Source: Calidithermus chliarophilus DSM 9957 (GTDB taxonomy: Bacteria; Deinococcota; Deinococci; Deinococcales; Thermaceae). Taken from it: a stretch of 64,000 nucleotides of DNA. Below, piece after piece: positions 13,845 to 21,410 of this stretch. The notes below the pieces were generated by a model, which was not told the origin of the DNA, did not search any database, and saw only the letters and a list, made by a program, of their open reading frames with translations. The position numbers and the translations under genes were made by a program. Each line of letters opens with the position of its first letter. Position 1 is the first letter of the stretch. The stretch spans positions 1,516,891-1,580,890 of the forward strand of contig NZ_KE387023.1 in NCBI RefSeq assembly GCF_000430045.1, written 5' to 3'.

Positions 13845-14051
13845 TCAGCCCAGGTAGAGGCAGGGGTCGTCGAATTCCTCGCCCTCGCCGGGCTCTTCCC
13901 CCTGGCCCGGCCAGGCCTCAGGGCCGGGGCCGGCCTCGAGCAGCTCCAGCGGGGGCGCTTCCAGCAGCAGGTAACGCCAGTAGGCCTCGAGACCGGCCTC
14001 GGGGTCGGGCGTGTTTGTGGGGGGCAGCTTCGAATCTCGGTTATCTTCCAT
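13845..14051 (-). CDS. small acidic protein, first gene of the treYXZ operon
   Basis: 68 residues, with a strongly acidic, Pro/Gly/Glu-rich second half ending FDDPCLYLG. The middle has a possible short helix (EAGLEAYWRYLLLEAPPLELLEAG). The stop lies eight bases before the treY start, and codon use matches the neighbours, which supports a real gene. I do not recognise the family. It could be a small regulator or partner of the trehalose enzymes, or a leader peptide. Only a weak ribosome binding site (GGGACGA) precedes the ATG. Confidence 0.5.
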   Translation of the reverse strand: MEDNRDSKLPPTNTPDPEAGLEAYWRYLLLEAPPLELLEAGPGPEAWPGQGEEPGEGEEFDDPCLYLG

Positions 14052-14134
14052 GTTTCGTCCCGCTCACGCAGAGTTAACCCGCCCTCACTGAGGCTGCCCT
14101 GAGGCGGTGCTGATCCCGTTACCGCCCTAAGGCT

Positions 14135-14947
14135 TCAGCGCTTCATGTAGTAGCGGGTCAGCCAGCGGGAGAGCCCGTCGAGGCCGGGGAAGAGCACCCG
14201 CTCGGTGACGCCGGCCTGGTCGAGCTTGTCGCGCACCTCCCACTTGAGCGCGGCCGGGACACGGATGAGGCGGTAGGCCCCGGGCGAGCGCTCGCCCAGG
14301 CCCTCGAGCCACTCCCGCAGGTCGAGGTCGGGCCTCGAGGCCAGCGAGAAGAGGGCCTGCTGGTTAACGATGCGCTGGTCGAGCGAGGGCGGCTCGAAGA
14401 AGACCACGAAGTCCTCCTCGCCCAGGCGGTCGAACTCGCGCAGGCCGCGGGCCACGCGGCTGAGCATCTCGGCGGTGAAGACCGGGGTGCCTTCCTCCCG
14501 CAGCACCCGGCGCAAGGCCCCGGGCAGCAGCTCGTTGGTGCGGGAGAAGTCCACGGCCCACACCGCCCCGTCCTGCTCGAAGTGCGCGGGGTCGTGGGTG
14601 GCGAAGTGCAGCGCCACCAGCGGCGAGTAGCTCCAGTCGAGCAGGCGCGTGGGCAGGCCGTGGTGCTGGGCCAGGGCCAGCCAGTTCCACTCCGCGTCGT
14701 CCACGCGGGCCTCGTAGGCGTACTTGCGGAAGGCCCGCAGGACGTGGGCCTCGAGCTCGTACGAGCGCCCGGCGACCAGCCGCGAGAGGCTGCTCTGGAG
14801 GCTGTGGTCGGCCTGGGCGGTGCCGCGGAAGGCCACGTTGAGGCGGTGGCGCCCGATCTGCGGGTTCCACGAGCCCTGGTAGAGCACCTCGAGCAGCTCG
14901 GCCCAGCTCGATACCACGACCGTGTTGGCGCTGTTGCCCTCCGGCAC
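14135..14947 (-). CDS. FRG domain protein
   Basis: 270 residues. An FRG domain covers most of it: VAFRGTAQADHSLQSSLSRL (the FRG signature), then WNWLALAQHHGLPTRLLDWS and SPLVALHFATHD, the conserved QHxGxPTRLLDWTxxPxxALxFA motif. The biochemical function of FRG domains is not established. They occur alone or fused in phage-related and defence-like settings, but nothing else here suggests a defence island. The gene begins four bases after the stop of the NRAMP-like transporter, so the two are translationally linked, and a membrane or metal-related role is one possibility. No signal peptide is present. Confidence 0.85.
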   Translation of the reverse strand: MPEGNSANTVVVSSWAELLEVLYQGSWNPQIGRHRLNVAFRGTAQADHSLQSSLSRLVAGRSYELEAHVLRAFRKYAYEARVDDAEWNWLALAQHHGLPTRLLDWSYSPLVALHFATHDPAHFEQDGAVWAVDFSRTNELLPGALRRVLREEGTPVFTAEMLSRVARGLREFDRLGEEDFVVFFEPPSLDQRIVNQQALFSLASRPDLDLREWLEGLGERSPGAYRLIRVPAALKWEVRDKLDQAGVTERVLFPGLDGLSRWLTRYYMKR

Positions 14948-14951
14948 GGCC

Positions 14952-16241
14952 TCACCTCCCCCACGTGGCGAAGAGCCCCACCGCCGCCAGGGCCATCACC
15001 GCCGTCGCCAGCCAGCCCAGCAGCTTCAGGCGCGGCGAGAGGGTGAAGCGGCCCATCACCTTGGGGCTCGAGCTCATCAGCATCATCAGGGCCATCACCG
15101 GCACCGCCACCAGCCCGTTGACCACCGCGGCCCACACCAGCGCCTCGATGGGGTTGACGGGGGTGAGGTTGATCGCCAGCCCGATCAGGGTGGCGGTGGC
15201 GATGACGGCGTAGAAGCCCTTGGCCTCCAGCGGCTTGCGCCCCAAGCCGGTCGGCCAGCGCAGCGCCTCGCCCAGGGCGTAAGCCGCCGAGGCCGCCAGC
15301 ACCGGCACCGCCAGCAGGCCGGTCCCGATGATCCCGGCGGCGAAGAGCAGCTTGGCGAAGGGGCCCGCGACGGGCTCGAGCGCCGCCGCGGCCTGCGCGG
15401 CCGAGCCGATGTCGGTGGCCCCGGCCGCGTGCAGGGTGGCGGCGCTGGTGAGCATGATGCACCAGGCGATGAGGTTGGAGACCCCCATGCCCAAGTAGGT
15501 GTCGGCCTTGATGCGCCAGAACTGGGCCGGGGCCTGGCGGGGCGCACGGCGCAGGGGCTCGTCGTCGGGCTCCTTCTCGATCTCCTCGACCTCGGCGGAG
15601 GCCTGCCAGAAGAAGAGGTAGGGGCTGATGGTGGTGCCCAGCACCGCCACGACCATCGCCAGGTGGGCGGCGTCGAGGCGCAGGGAGGGGACGAGGGTGC
15701 TGGCGAGCGCGGTGCCCCAGGGGACGCCCACCACGAAGGCCGCGGCCACGTACACCAGCAGGGCCAGGGTGAGCCACTTGAGGACGGCGGCGTAGCGCTC
15801 GTAGGGCATCCAGACCTCCAGCGTCAGGCACAGCAGCGCGAAGAAGGCGGTGTAGAGCAGGGCCTCGCCGCCCAGCAGCAGCTTGGCGGCCGCGCCCATC
15901 GCGCCCAGGTCGGCGCCGAGGTTGATGGTGTTGGCCACGAGCAGCAGGCCCACCACGGGGTAGGTGAGCCAGGGCGGGTACTGGCGGCGCAGGTTGCCCG
16001 CGATGCCCCGCCCGGTCACCCGCCCGATGCGCGCGGCGACCTCCTGGATGGCGCCCATCAGCGGGTAGGTCAGCAGCAGCGTCCACAGCATCCCGTAGCC
16101 GAAGGCGGCCCCCGCCTGCGCGTAGGTGGCGATGCCGCTGGGGTCGTCGTCGGAGGCCCCGGTGACGAGACCGGGGCCCAGGGCGTGCAGCACGTTGCGG
16201 TCGGGCGGGCCGGGGGCGGCGTCGGAAGGCGGCGGTTCCAC
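14952..16241 (-). CDS. NRAMP-related divalent cation transporter
   Basis: 429 residues with about 11 hydrophobic helices. TM1 carries GPGLVTGASDDDPSGIATYAQ, where classical NRAMPs have DPGN, and TM6 carries GTTISPYLFFWQASAEVEE, where manganese transporters have an MPH motif. Loss of the TM6 methionine places it in the NRAMP-related clade whose ion preference differs from Mn2+/Fe2+ (Mg2+ in the characterised NRMT branch). Specificity here is an inference. The start is GTG 16241; a TAAGCT box ten bases upstream suggests a very short leader. It is upstream partner of the FRG gene (4-base gap). Proton or metal symport at the inner membrane is expected. Confidence 0.85.
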   Translation of the reverse strand: MEPPPSDAAPGPPDRNVLHALGPGLVTGASDDDPSGIATYAQAGAAFGYGMLWTLLLTYPLMGAIQEVAARIGRVTGRGIAGNLRRQYPPWLTYPVVGLLLVANTINLGADLGAMGAAAKLLLGGEALLYTAFFALLCLTLEVWMPYERYAAVLKWLTLALLVYVAAAFVVGVPWGTALASTLVPSLRLDAAHLAMVVAVLGTTISPYLFFWQASAEVEEIEKEPDDEPLRRAPRQAPAQFWRIKADTYLGMGVSNLIAWCIMLTSAATLHAAGATDIGSAAQAAAALEPVAGPFAKLLFAAGIIGTGLLAVPVLAASAAYALGEALRWPTGLGRKPLEAKGFYAVIATATLIGLAINLTPVNPIEALVWAAVVNGLVAVPVMALMMLMSSSPKVMGRFTLSPRLKLLGWLATAVMALAAVGLFATWGR

Positions 16242-16412
16242 AGTGAGGGCCAGCTTACGTTTGACGCCTGAAGCCGCCCTGACGCCGGGCTGAGGGCGGG
16301 CGGGCCCGGCCGGAGCCCTCGGTCTTAAGACCTAGGCCCGCCTCGGCCCGGGGCCAGACGCCGCCCGCGCCCGCTTCCCCTACCCTTGGCTTCGGAAAGG
16401 GAGGAACCGAAG

Positions 16413-16568
16413 ATGCTCGACCTGTACAACCTGCTGGTCATGGTCCGGCCCGAGCGCCAGGCCCAGCGCGAACGGGCACGCCTCGAGGCCGAAGCCCGCG
16501 AGCCCCGCCGCTCCCCCGAGCCCGCCCAGGCGCTCCAGCCCGCCCCCCAGGAGGAGCCATGCGCCTAG
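16413..16568 (+). CDS. small protein, leads the SDR-VOC/QueA-like operon
   Basis: 51 residues from ATG 16413, with GGGAGGA eight bases upstream and a TACCCT -10 box (16381-16386). The first part (MLDLYNLLVMVRPERQAQRER) looks helical; the second half is charged and then Pro/Gln-rich. Its end overlaps the start of the SDR-VOC gene by ten bases, implying translational coupling. I do not recognise it. The frame continues a little upstream from a TTG, but the Shine-Dalgarno decides the start. Confidence 0.55.
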   Translation: MLDLYNLLVMVRPERQAQRERARLEAEAREPRRSPEPAQALQPAPQEEPCA

Positions 16569-17662
16569 AGCCCAAAGTCGCCCTCGTCACCGGTGCCAGC
16601 CGCGGGTTGGGGCTGGCCCTGGCCCGGTCCCTGGCCGAGCGGGGCTGGTCGCTGGTCATCGACGCCCGAGAGGCACAGGCCCTCGAGCTCGCCCGCGCCG
16701 AACTCGCCGCCCGCACCCGGGTCGTCGCCCTCCCCGGCGACGTGGCCGACCCCCGCCACGCCCGGGCCCTCGTCGAGGCCGCCCGCGAACTCGGCGGCCT
16801 CGACCTGCTCGTCAACAACGCCAGCGTCCTGGGCCCCAGCCCCCAGCCCGCCTTGGCCGACTACCCCCTCGAGGCGCTCGAGCAGGTCTACCGCGTCAAC
16901 GTCTTCGCCCCGCTGCGGCTCATCCAGCTTGCCCTGCCCGCCCTCAAGCCGGGCGCCCGCCTCCTCAACGTCACCTCCGACGCGGCGGTGGAGGGCTACG
17001 CGGGCTGGGGCGGCTACGGCTCGAGCAAGGCCGCGCTCGAGCAGCTCTCCCGCGTGCTCGCCGCCGAGCACCCCGAATTGCGCGTCTACTGGGTGGACCC
17101 CGGCGACATGAACACCCGGATGCAGCAGGAGGCCTTCCCCGGCGAGGACATCTCCGACCGCCCCCCGCCCGAGGCGAGTGTGCCGGGGCTCCTGAAGCTG
17201 ATCGAGGGGGATTTGCCGAGTGGGCGCTACAAAGCCCGTGAGATCGGCCAGAAACCCAGCCGGGTCCGGGAGTTTCGCTTCGCCGTCACGGTGCGGGACT
17301 TCGACGGCGTTCTGCGGCTTTTGCGCGAGGGGCTGGGCCTGGAGGTGGCCCAGGAGTGGGACAACGGCGGGCGCGGGGTGTTGTTGAACCTGGAAAAGGC
17401 CACGCTCGAGCTCTTTGACGAGCCCCAGGCCGATTGGGTGGACCGGCTCGAGGCGGGCGAGCGGGTTTCGGGGCCGGTGCGCTTAGCCCTTGAGGTCGAG
17501 CGCCTGGAGGAGGCGGCCAGGGCCCTGCAAGAAGCCGGAGCCCAGGTGGTCAAGTCGCCCGTTCTCACGCCCTGGGGCGACCATAACCAGCGCTTGCGAG
17601 CCCCCGGCGGGTTGCAGATCACGCTGTACGAGGCCGGGAAGACCGAGGAGCCCGTTTCATGA
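16559..17662 (+). CDS. short-chain dehydrogenase fused to a VOC (glyoxalase-like) domain
   Basis: 367 residues. The first about 230 form a classical SDR: VTGASRGLGLALARSL nucleotide site, LLVNNAS, NVTSDAA with the catalytic Ser and YGSSKAAL with the Tyr-Lys pair. From about 240 a VOC fold begins (EFRFAVTVRDFDGVLRLLREG) and ends APGGLQITLYEAG with a metal-ligand-type pattern. The fusion joins a NAD(P)H oxidoreductase to a metal-dependent ring-cleavage or glyoxalase-like domain, which suggests consecutive steps on one carbonyl substrate. The substrate is unknown. It overlaps the 51-aa ORF upstream and the QueA-like gene downstream (ATGA). Confidence 0.85.
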   Translation: MRLEPKVALVTGASRGLGLALARSLAERGWSLVIDAREAQALELARAELAARTRVVALPGDVADPRHARALVEAARELGGLDLLVNNASVLGPSPQPALADYPLEALEQVYRVNVFAPLRLIQLALPALKPGARLLNVTSDAAVEGYAGWGGYGSSKAALEQLSRVLAAEHPELRVYWVDPGDMNTRMQQEAFPGEDISDRPPPEASVPGLLKLIEGDLPSGRYKAREIGQKPSRVREFRFAVTVRDFDGVLRLLREGLGLEVAQEWDNGGRGVLLNLEKATLELFDEPQADWVDRLEAGERVSGPVRLALEVERLEEAARALQEAGAQVVKSPVLTPWGDHNQRLRAPGGLQITLYEAGKTEEPVS

Positions 17663-18735
17663 CGCTGAAAGGGCCTTCGCTCGAGTTCGCCCTCCCCAAG
17701 GAGCTCGAGGCCCACGCCCCCCCGGAGGCGCGGGGCCTCAGCCGCGACGGGGTGCGGCTGATGGTCTCCTACCGGCAGGGCGACCGCCTGGTCCACGCCC
17801 GCTTCCGCGACCTGCCCGAGTTCCTGCGCGAGGGGGACGTCCTGGTCATCAACACCTCGGGCACCCTGCCCGCCGCGCTGCCGGCCTTCCGGGAGGACGG
17901 GAGCGAGCTCCGCCTCCACCTCTCCACCCGCCTGCCGGGCGGGGTGTGGACCGTGGAACTGCGGCGGCTCGAGGACGGCGCCACCAAGCCCTACGGCGGG
18001 GGCGAGGCGGGGGAGACCCTGCGCCTGCCGGGCGGGGCGTCGGTCACGCTGCTGGCCCGGCACCGGATGGAGGAGGCCGGAAAAGCTGGTTCGCGCCTGT
18101 GGGTCGCCAGTTTCTCTCTCCCCGAGCCCTACGCCCCCGACCCGCTGCCCTACCTCCTCGAGCACGGCAAGCCCATCCGCTACGGCTACGTGGCGGGGGA
18201 GTGGCCGCTGGAGTTCTACCAGACCGTCTACGCCACCGAGCCGGGCAGCGCCGAGATGCCCTCGGCGGGGCGGGCCTTCACGCCCGAGGTCCTCACCCGG
18301 CTGCTGGCGCGGGGGGTGCTGGTGGTCCCGCTGCTGCTGCACACCGGGGTGGCCTCGCTCGAGTCCCACGAGCCGCCCTACGAGGAGTTCTACCGCGTGC
18401 CCCCCGTCACGGCCCAGGCGGTGAGCCAGGCTAGGGCCGAAGGAAGGCGGGTGCTCGCGGTAGGCACCACCGTGGTGCGGGCGCTCGAGACCGTCGCCGA
18501 CCCGCTGGGCCGGGTTCACCCCGGCGAGGGCTGGACCCGGCTGCTCGTCACGCCCGAGCGCGGCGTGCGGGCGGTGGACGGCATCCTCACCGGCTGGCAC
18601 GAGCCCAAGGCCACCCACCTGGCGATGCTCGAGGCCATCGCGGGGCGGCGGCACCTCGAGGCCGCTTACCAAGCCGCGCTCGAGCACCGCTACCTCTGGC
18701 ACGAGTTCGGGGACTTACACTTGGTCTTGCCGTAG
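17659..18735 (+). CDS. QueA-like SAM:tRNA ribosyltransferase-isomerase paralogue
   Basis: 358 residues, the size of QueA. Recognisable parts are LREGDVLVINTSGTLPAALP, WPLEFYQTVYATEPGSAEMPSAGRAFT (the family YQTVYA..PGSVAAPTAGLHFT region), VLVVPLLLHTGVASLES, and LAVGTTVVRALETVA. QueA makes epoxyqueuosine from preQ1-tRNA and SAM. Several canonical positions are altered (AGRAFT for AGLHFT, LHTGVAS for LHVGAGTF), and no other queuosine gene lies nearby, so this may be a divergent paralogue with another role. It shares an operon with an SDR-VOC fusion (4-base overlap), which is an unexpected partner. A heptad repeat tract follows directly. Confidence 0.75.
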   Translation: MTLKGPSLEFALPKELEAHAPPEARGLSRDGVRLMVSYRQGDRLVHARFRDLPEFLREGDVLVINTSGTLPAALPAFREDGSELRLHLSTRLPGGVWTVELRRLEDGATKPYGGGEAGETLRLPGGASVTLLARHRMEEAGKAGSRLWVASFSLPEPYAPDPLPYLLEHGKPIRYGYVAGEWPLEFYQTVYATEPGSAEMPSAGRAFTPEVLTRLLARGVLVVPLLLHTGVASLESHEPPYEEFYRVPPVTAQAVSQARAEGRRVLAVGTTVVRALETVADPLGRVHPGEGWTRLLVTPERGVRAVDGILTGWHEPKATHLAMLEAIAGRRHLEAAYQAALEHRYLWHEFGDLHLVLP

Positions 18736-18742
18736 AACGCTC

Positions 18743-18791
18743 GTCGATAGTCGATAGTCGATAGTCAATAGTCGATAGCCGATAGCCGATA
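18743..18791 (+). repeat. heptad mosaic repeat, copy 9 (A block only)
   Basis: Seven uninterrupted 7-mers: gtcgata three times, gtcaata, gtcgata, then gccgata twice. This is the same A-block heptad that ends the larger mosaic elements, here without a core, in the gap between two co-directional operons. Confidence 0.85.
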
Positions 18792-18862
18792 GCGATATCG
18801 GCCCGCGAGTCCAGCACGGCTTCAAGCGTTTTATTCGAGAAAATCGGACATCTGGAGACTTC

Positions 18863-19528
18863 ATGCGGATTCATCAACTCTGGCTTTCCACCGGGCGGCT
18901 GGCCGAGCTCAGGGCCTTTTACGCCGGCGTGCTCGAGCTGCCCGTCCTGGACGAAACCCCCGGGGCCGTCACCTTCGGGGTGGGGGCTTCGCGCCTGACC
19001 TTCGAGCAGGCCGCGGACGGCCCCAGCCCTTTCTACCACTTCGCCTTCAACGTTCCCGAGCACCGCTTCGCCGAGGCCGAAGCCTGGGCCCGCGAGCGGG
19101 TGCGCCTCATCCCCGACGCACAGCGCCAGGACACCTTCCGCTCGGAGAACTGGAACGCCCACATGCTCTACTTCTACGACCCGGCGGGCAACGTCGGCGA
19201 GCTCATCGCCCGGCACACCCTCCCGGGCGACGGGGGCGGCTCCTTCTCCTCGAGGAGCCTCGAGTGCGTCAGCGAGATCGGGGTGGCCTCCGAGGACGTC
19301 CCGGCCACCGTAGCCCGTTTGCAGCGGCGCACCGCCGCCGCGCTCTACCGCGCCGAGCTCAACGACACCTTCGTGCCCGTGGGCGACGAGCACGGGCTGT
19401 TCATCGTGGTTAGGCGGGGGCGCGTCTGGTTCCCCGACACCGGCAAAGCGGCGCAGCCCGCCCCGTTCCGGGTGTCGGTGGCGGGCCCGGACGGCGCCCC
19501 CCTCACCCTCAGCGACGCCGACCTATGA
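18863..19528 (+). CDS. VOC family protein (glyoxalase/dioxygenase-like)
   Basis: 221 residues. One VOC module is clear (MRIHQLWLSTGRLAELRAFYAGVLELPVL..., then FYHFAFNVPEHRFAEAEAW and NWNAHMLYFYDPAGNVGELIAR, with the typical His and Glu metal-ligand positions). A second, shorter half follows (SLECVSEIGVASEDVPATVARL). It probably binds a divalent metal and acts on a small carbonyl or aromatic substrate, which cannot be specified. CTGGAGA upstream of the ATG is the ribosome binding site. It opens an eight-gene operon in which most genes overlap by four bases and which ends in a two-component pair. Confidence 0.8.
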   Translation: MRIHQLWLSTGRLAELRAFYAGVLELPVLDETPGAVTFGVGASRLTFEQAADGPSPFYHFAFNVPEHRFAEAEAWARERVRLIPDAQRQDTFRSENWNAHMLYFYDPAGNVGELIARHTLPGDGGGSFSSRSLECVSEIGVASEDVPATVARLQRRTAAALYRAELNDTFVPVGDEHGLFIVVRRGRVWFPDTGKAAQPAPFRVSVAGPDGAPLTLSDADL

Positions 19529-19689
19529 GCCCTGTCCTTGTGCTTGTCCGCGAGCCGCGCTGCTTCCCGGTCTGCGCGCTGGCCCCCGAAAACCTGCCCA
19601 ACGCTTACCGGGAGGCCCTACGGCAGGGGCGAAGGCCCGGCTACACGAACCCCCGGCTCGAGGCCGAGGCCGCACGGGAGGAAGCATGA
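19525..19689 (+). CDS. 54-aa conserved-position small protein
   Basis: 54 residues (MSPVLVLVREPRCFPVCALA... ending EAAREEA). It starts on an ATGA overlap with the VOC stop and ends on an ATGA overlap with the aldo/keto reductase start, filling the gap between them exactly. That arrangement and the matching codon use argue for a real gene. An N-terminal beta-like stretch with two cysteines (C13, C17) is followed by an Arg/Glu-rich helix. I do not recognise a family. Confidence 0.6.
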   Translation: MSPVLVLVREPRCFPVCALAPENLPNAYREALRQGRRPGYTNPRLEAEAAREEA

Positions 19690-20714
19690 TGCGCTACAAA
19701 CTGTTGGGACGCAGCGGGTTGCGGGTGTCGGAACTGGCCCTGGGGACCATGACCTTCGGCGAGGACTGGGGCTGGGGCGCGAGCCGCGAGGAGAGCGGGC
19801 GCATCTTCGAGGCCTACGCCGAGGCGGGCGGTAACTTCATCGACACCGCCTGCAACTACACGGGCGGCACCAGCGAACGCTATGTGGGCGAGTTCGTGAA
19901 GGCCGACCGCGACCACTTCGTCCTCGCCACCAAGTACACCCTCTCCGACCGGCAGGGCGACCTCAACTTCGGCGGCAACCACCGCAAGAACCTCATGCGC
20001 TCGCTCAAGGGGAGCCTCGAGCGCCTCCAGACCGACCACGTTGACCTGTTGTGGCTGCACGCCTGGGACTTCACCACCCCGCCCCAGGAGGTCATGCGCG
20101 CCCTCGACGACGCGGTGCGAAGCGGGCAGGTGCACTACGTGGGCATCTCCGACAGCCCGGCCTGGGTGGTCGCCCAGGCCAACACCCTCGCCGACCTGCG
20201 CGGCTGGAGCCCCTTCGTGGCGCTGCAGGTGCCCTACAGCCTGGCCTCGCGCGACGCGGAGCGCGACCTGCTGCCCATGGCCCGCGCCCTGGGCCTGGCC
20301 GTGACCCCCTGGGCGGTGCTGGGCGGCGGGGTGCTGAGCGGGAAGTACAACCAGCCCGCCGCCGGCCCCACCCGCCAGCAGCGCGAGAACATCGCCCCCG
20401 AGCGGCTCAGGCTTGCCGAGGCCGTGATGGAAGTGGCGCGGGAAATAGGGCGCAGCCCGGCCCAGGTCGCCCTCAACTGGGTGCGCCAGCAGCAGCACCG
20501 CGCCCAGATTATCCCCATCCTGGGGGCGCGCACCGAGGCGCAGGCGCGCGACAACCTGGGCGCCCTCGAGTTCACCCTCGAGGAGGCCCACCTCGAGCGC
20601 TTGCGGGAGGCCAACCCCTTCAAGCCGGGCTTCCCCCACGAGTGGTTCGGGCAGGACCACGTGCAGCAGCTCATCTTCGGCGACCTCAGGGGGTCGCTCG
20701 AGCGGAGGACCTGA
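19686..20714 (+). CDS. aldo/keto reductase
   Basis: 342 residues, a TIM-barrel NAD(P)H oxidoreductase. N-terminus YKLLGRSGLRVSELALGTMTFG. The catalytic tetrad is complete: D53, Y58 (TACNYTGG), K83 (LATKYT) and H125 (LLWLHAWD). The cofactor-binding end is seen as PILGARTEAQARDNLGAL. Members reduce aldehydes and ketones or oxidise sugars; the size and motifs fit the YghZ/PerR-like AKR branch. It overlaps the 54-aa gene by four bases and is followed after one base by the 102-aa gene, so it belongs to the same carbonyl-handling operon. Confidence 0.92.
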   Translation: MMRYKLLGRSGLRVSELALGTMTFGEDWGWGASREESGRIFEAYAEAGGNFIDTACNYTGGTSERYVGEFVKADRDHFVLATKYTLSDRQGDLNFGGNHRKNLMRSLKGSLERLQTDHVDLLWLHAWDFTTPPQEVMRALDDAVRSGQVHYVGISDSPAWVVAQANTLADLRGWSPFVALQVPYSLASRDAERDLLPMARALGLAVTPWAVLGGGVLSGKYNQPAAGPTRQQRENIAPERLRLAEAVMEVAREIGRSPAQVALNWVRQQQHRAQIIPILGARTEAQARDNLGALEFTLEEAHLERLREANPFKPGFPHEWFGQDHVQQLIFGDLRGSLERRT

Positions 20715-20715
20715 C

Positions 20716-21024
20716 ATGGCGCACTACCTCGTACGGGCCAAAGCCCTCCCCCACAAGCTCCCCGAGCTCCGCTCCCGGCTCGACAGCGGGGAGATCCGCG
20801 CGATGCAACCTTTCGGCAAGGCCCTGGACTATTCGCTCAGGAACGCCCGGCTGGAGGGCGAGTGGCTGGTGTGGGAGGAAGAGGACTACTGCCGCCCGCC
20901 CCTGGCGATGGAGCGGGCCGCCGTGCTCGACGCCTACTTCACCGACCTCGGCGTGGAGCGCGTGGAGGGGGGCGAAGGCTGGAAGCGCCTGGAGGGGCTG
21001 CCGCGCCTGTGGGAGGTGCCGTGA
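20716..21024 (+). CDS. hypothetical protein in the carbonyl operon
   Basis: 102 residues, soluble, no signal. It starts one base after the aldo/keto reductase stop, and its own stop overlaps the next start (GTGA). Visible features are MAHYLVRAKALPHKLPELRSRLD, an aromatic and acidic centre (EWLVWEEEDYCRPPLAMERAAVL), and a C-terminal helix with LDAYFTDLGVERVEGG. The size and alpha/beta pattern could fit a small ferredoxin-like fold, but I do not recognise it and assign no function. Confidence 0.7.
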   Translation: MAHYLVRAKALPHKLPELRSRLDSGEIRAMQPFGKALDYSLRNARLEGEWLVWEEEDYCRPPLAMERAAVLDAYFTDLGVERVEGGEGWKRLEGLPRLWEVP

Positions 21025-21410
21025 GCCTGAGGCGGGAGGGGCTCGAGCGCTGGCTCCGTGCCTTGGGCCAGGCCTGGGAGCAGGCCGACGCCGAGCGGGC
21101 CGCCGGGCTCTTCGACCCCGGCGTGACCTACCAGGAGAACCCCTTCGACCCCCCGGTCCGGGGCTTCGACGCGGTGAAGCGCTACTGGCTCGAGAACCTC
21201 GCCACCCAGCGGGACGTGAAGTTCGAGGGCGAGGTCCTGGCGGTGGAGGGGGACGTGGCCGTGGTCAACTGGCGGGTCGAGTTCACCCGGGTGCCCGGCG
21301 GCGAGCGGGTCCGGCTGGACGGCGTGAGCGTGGGCCGGTTCAGCGCGGAGGGGAGGCCGGTCGATTGGCGGGAGTGGTGGCACCGGGGAGAATTAAGGCA
21401 TGAACGATAG
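21021..21410 (+). CDS. SnoaL/NTF2-like protein
   Basis: 129 residues from GTG 21021, which overlaps the previous stop by four bases. The cone-shaped NTF2-like fold is suggested by WLRALGQAWEQADAERAAGLFDPGVTYQENPF, FDAVKRYWLENLATQRD, and the long paired strands FEGEVLAVEGDVAVVNWRVEF, VRLDGVSVGRFS and WREWWHR. Such proteins bind or isomerise small hydrophobic molecules (ketosteroid isomerase and SnoaL relatives). The frame stays open upstream inside the 102-aa gene; the overlap start is more convincing. Its end overlaps the SDR start by 11 bases. Confidence 0.8.
   Translation: MSLRREGLERWLRALGQAWEQADAERAAGLFDPGVTYQENPFDPPVRGFDAVKRYWLENLATQRDVKFEGEVLAVEGDVAVVNWRVEFTRVPGGERVRLDGVSVGRFSAEGRPVDWREWWHRGELRHER

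Noticed and set aside
18743-18791. Tandem repeats considered as a CRISPR array
   Set aside because: The units are 7 bases with no spacers, and no cas genes are present in the window.
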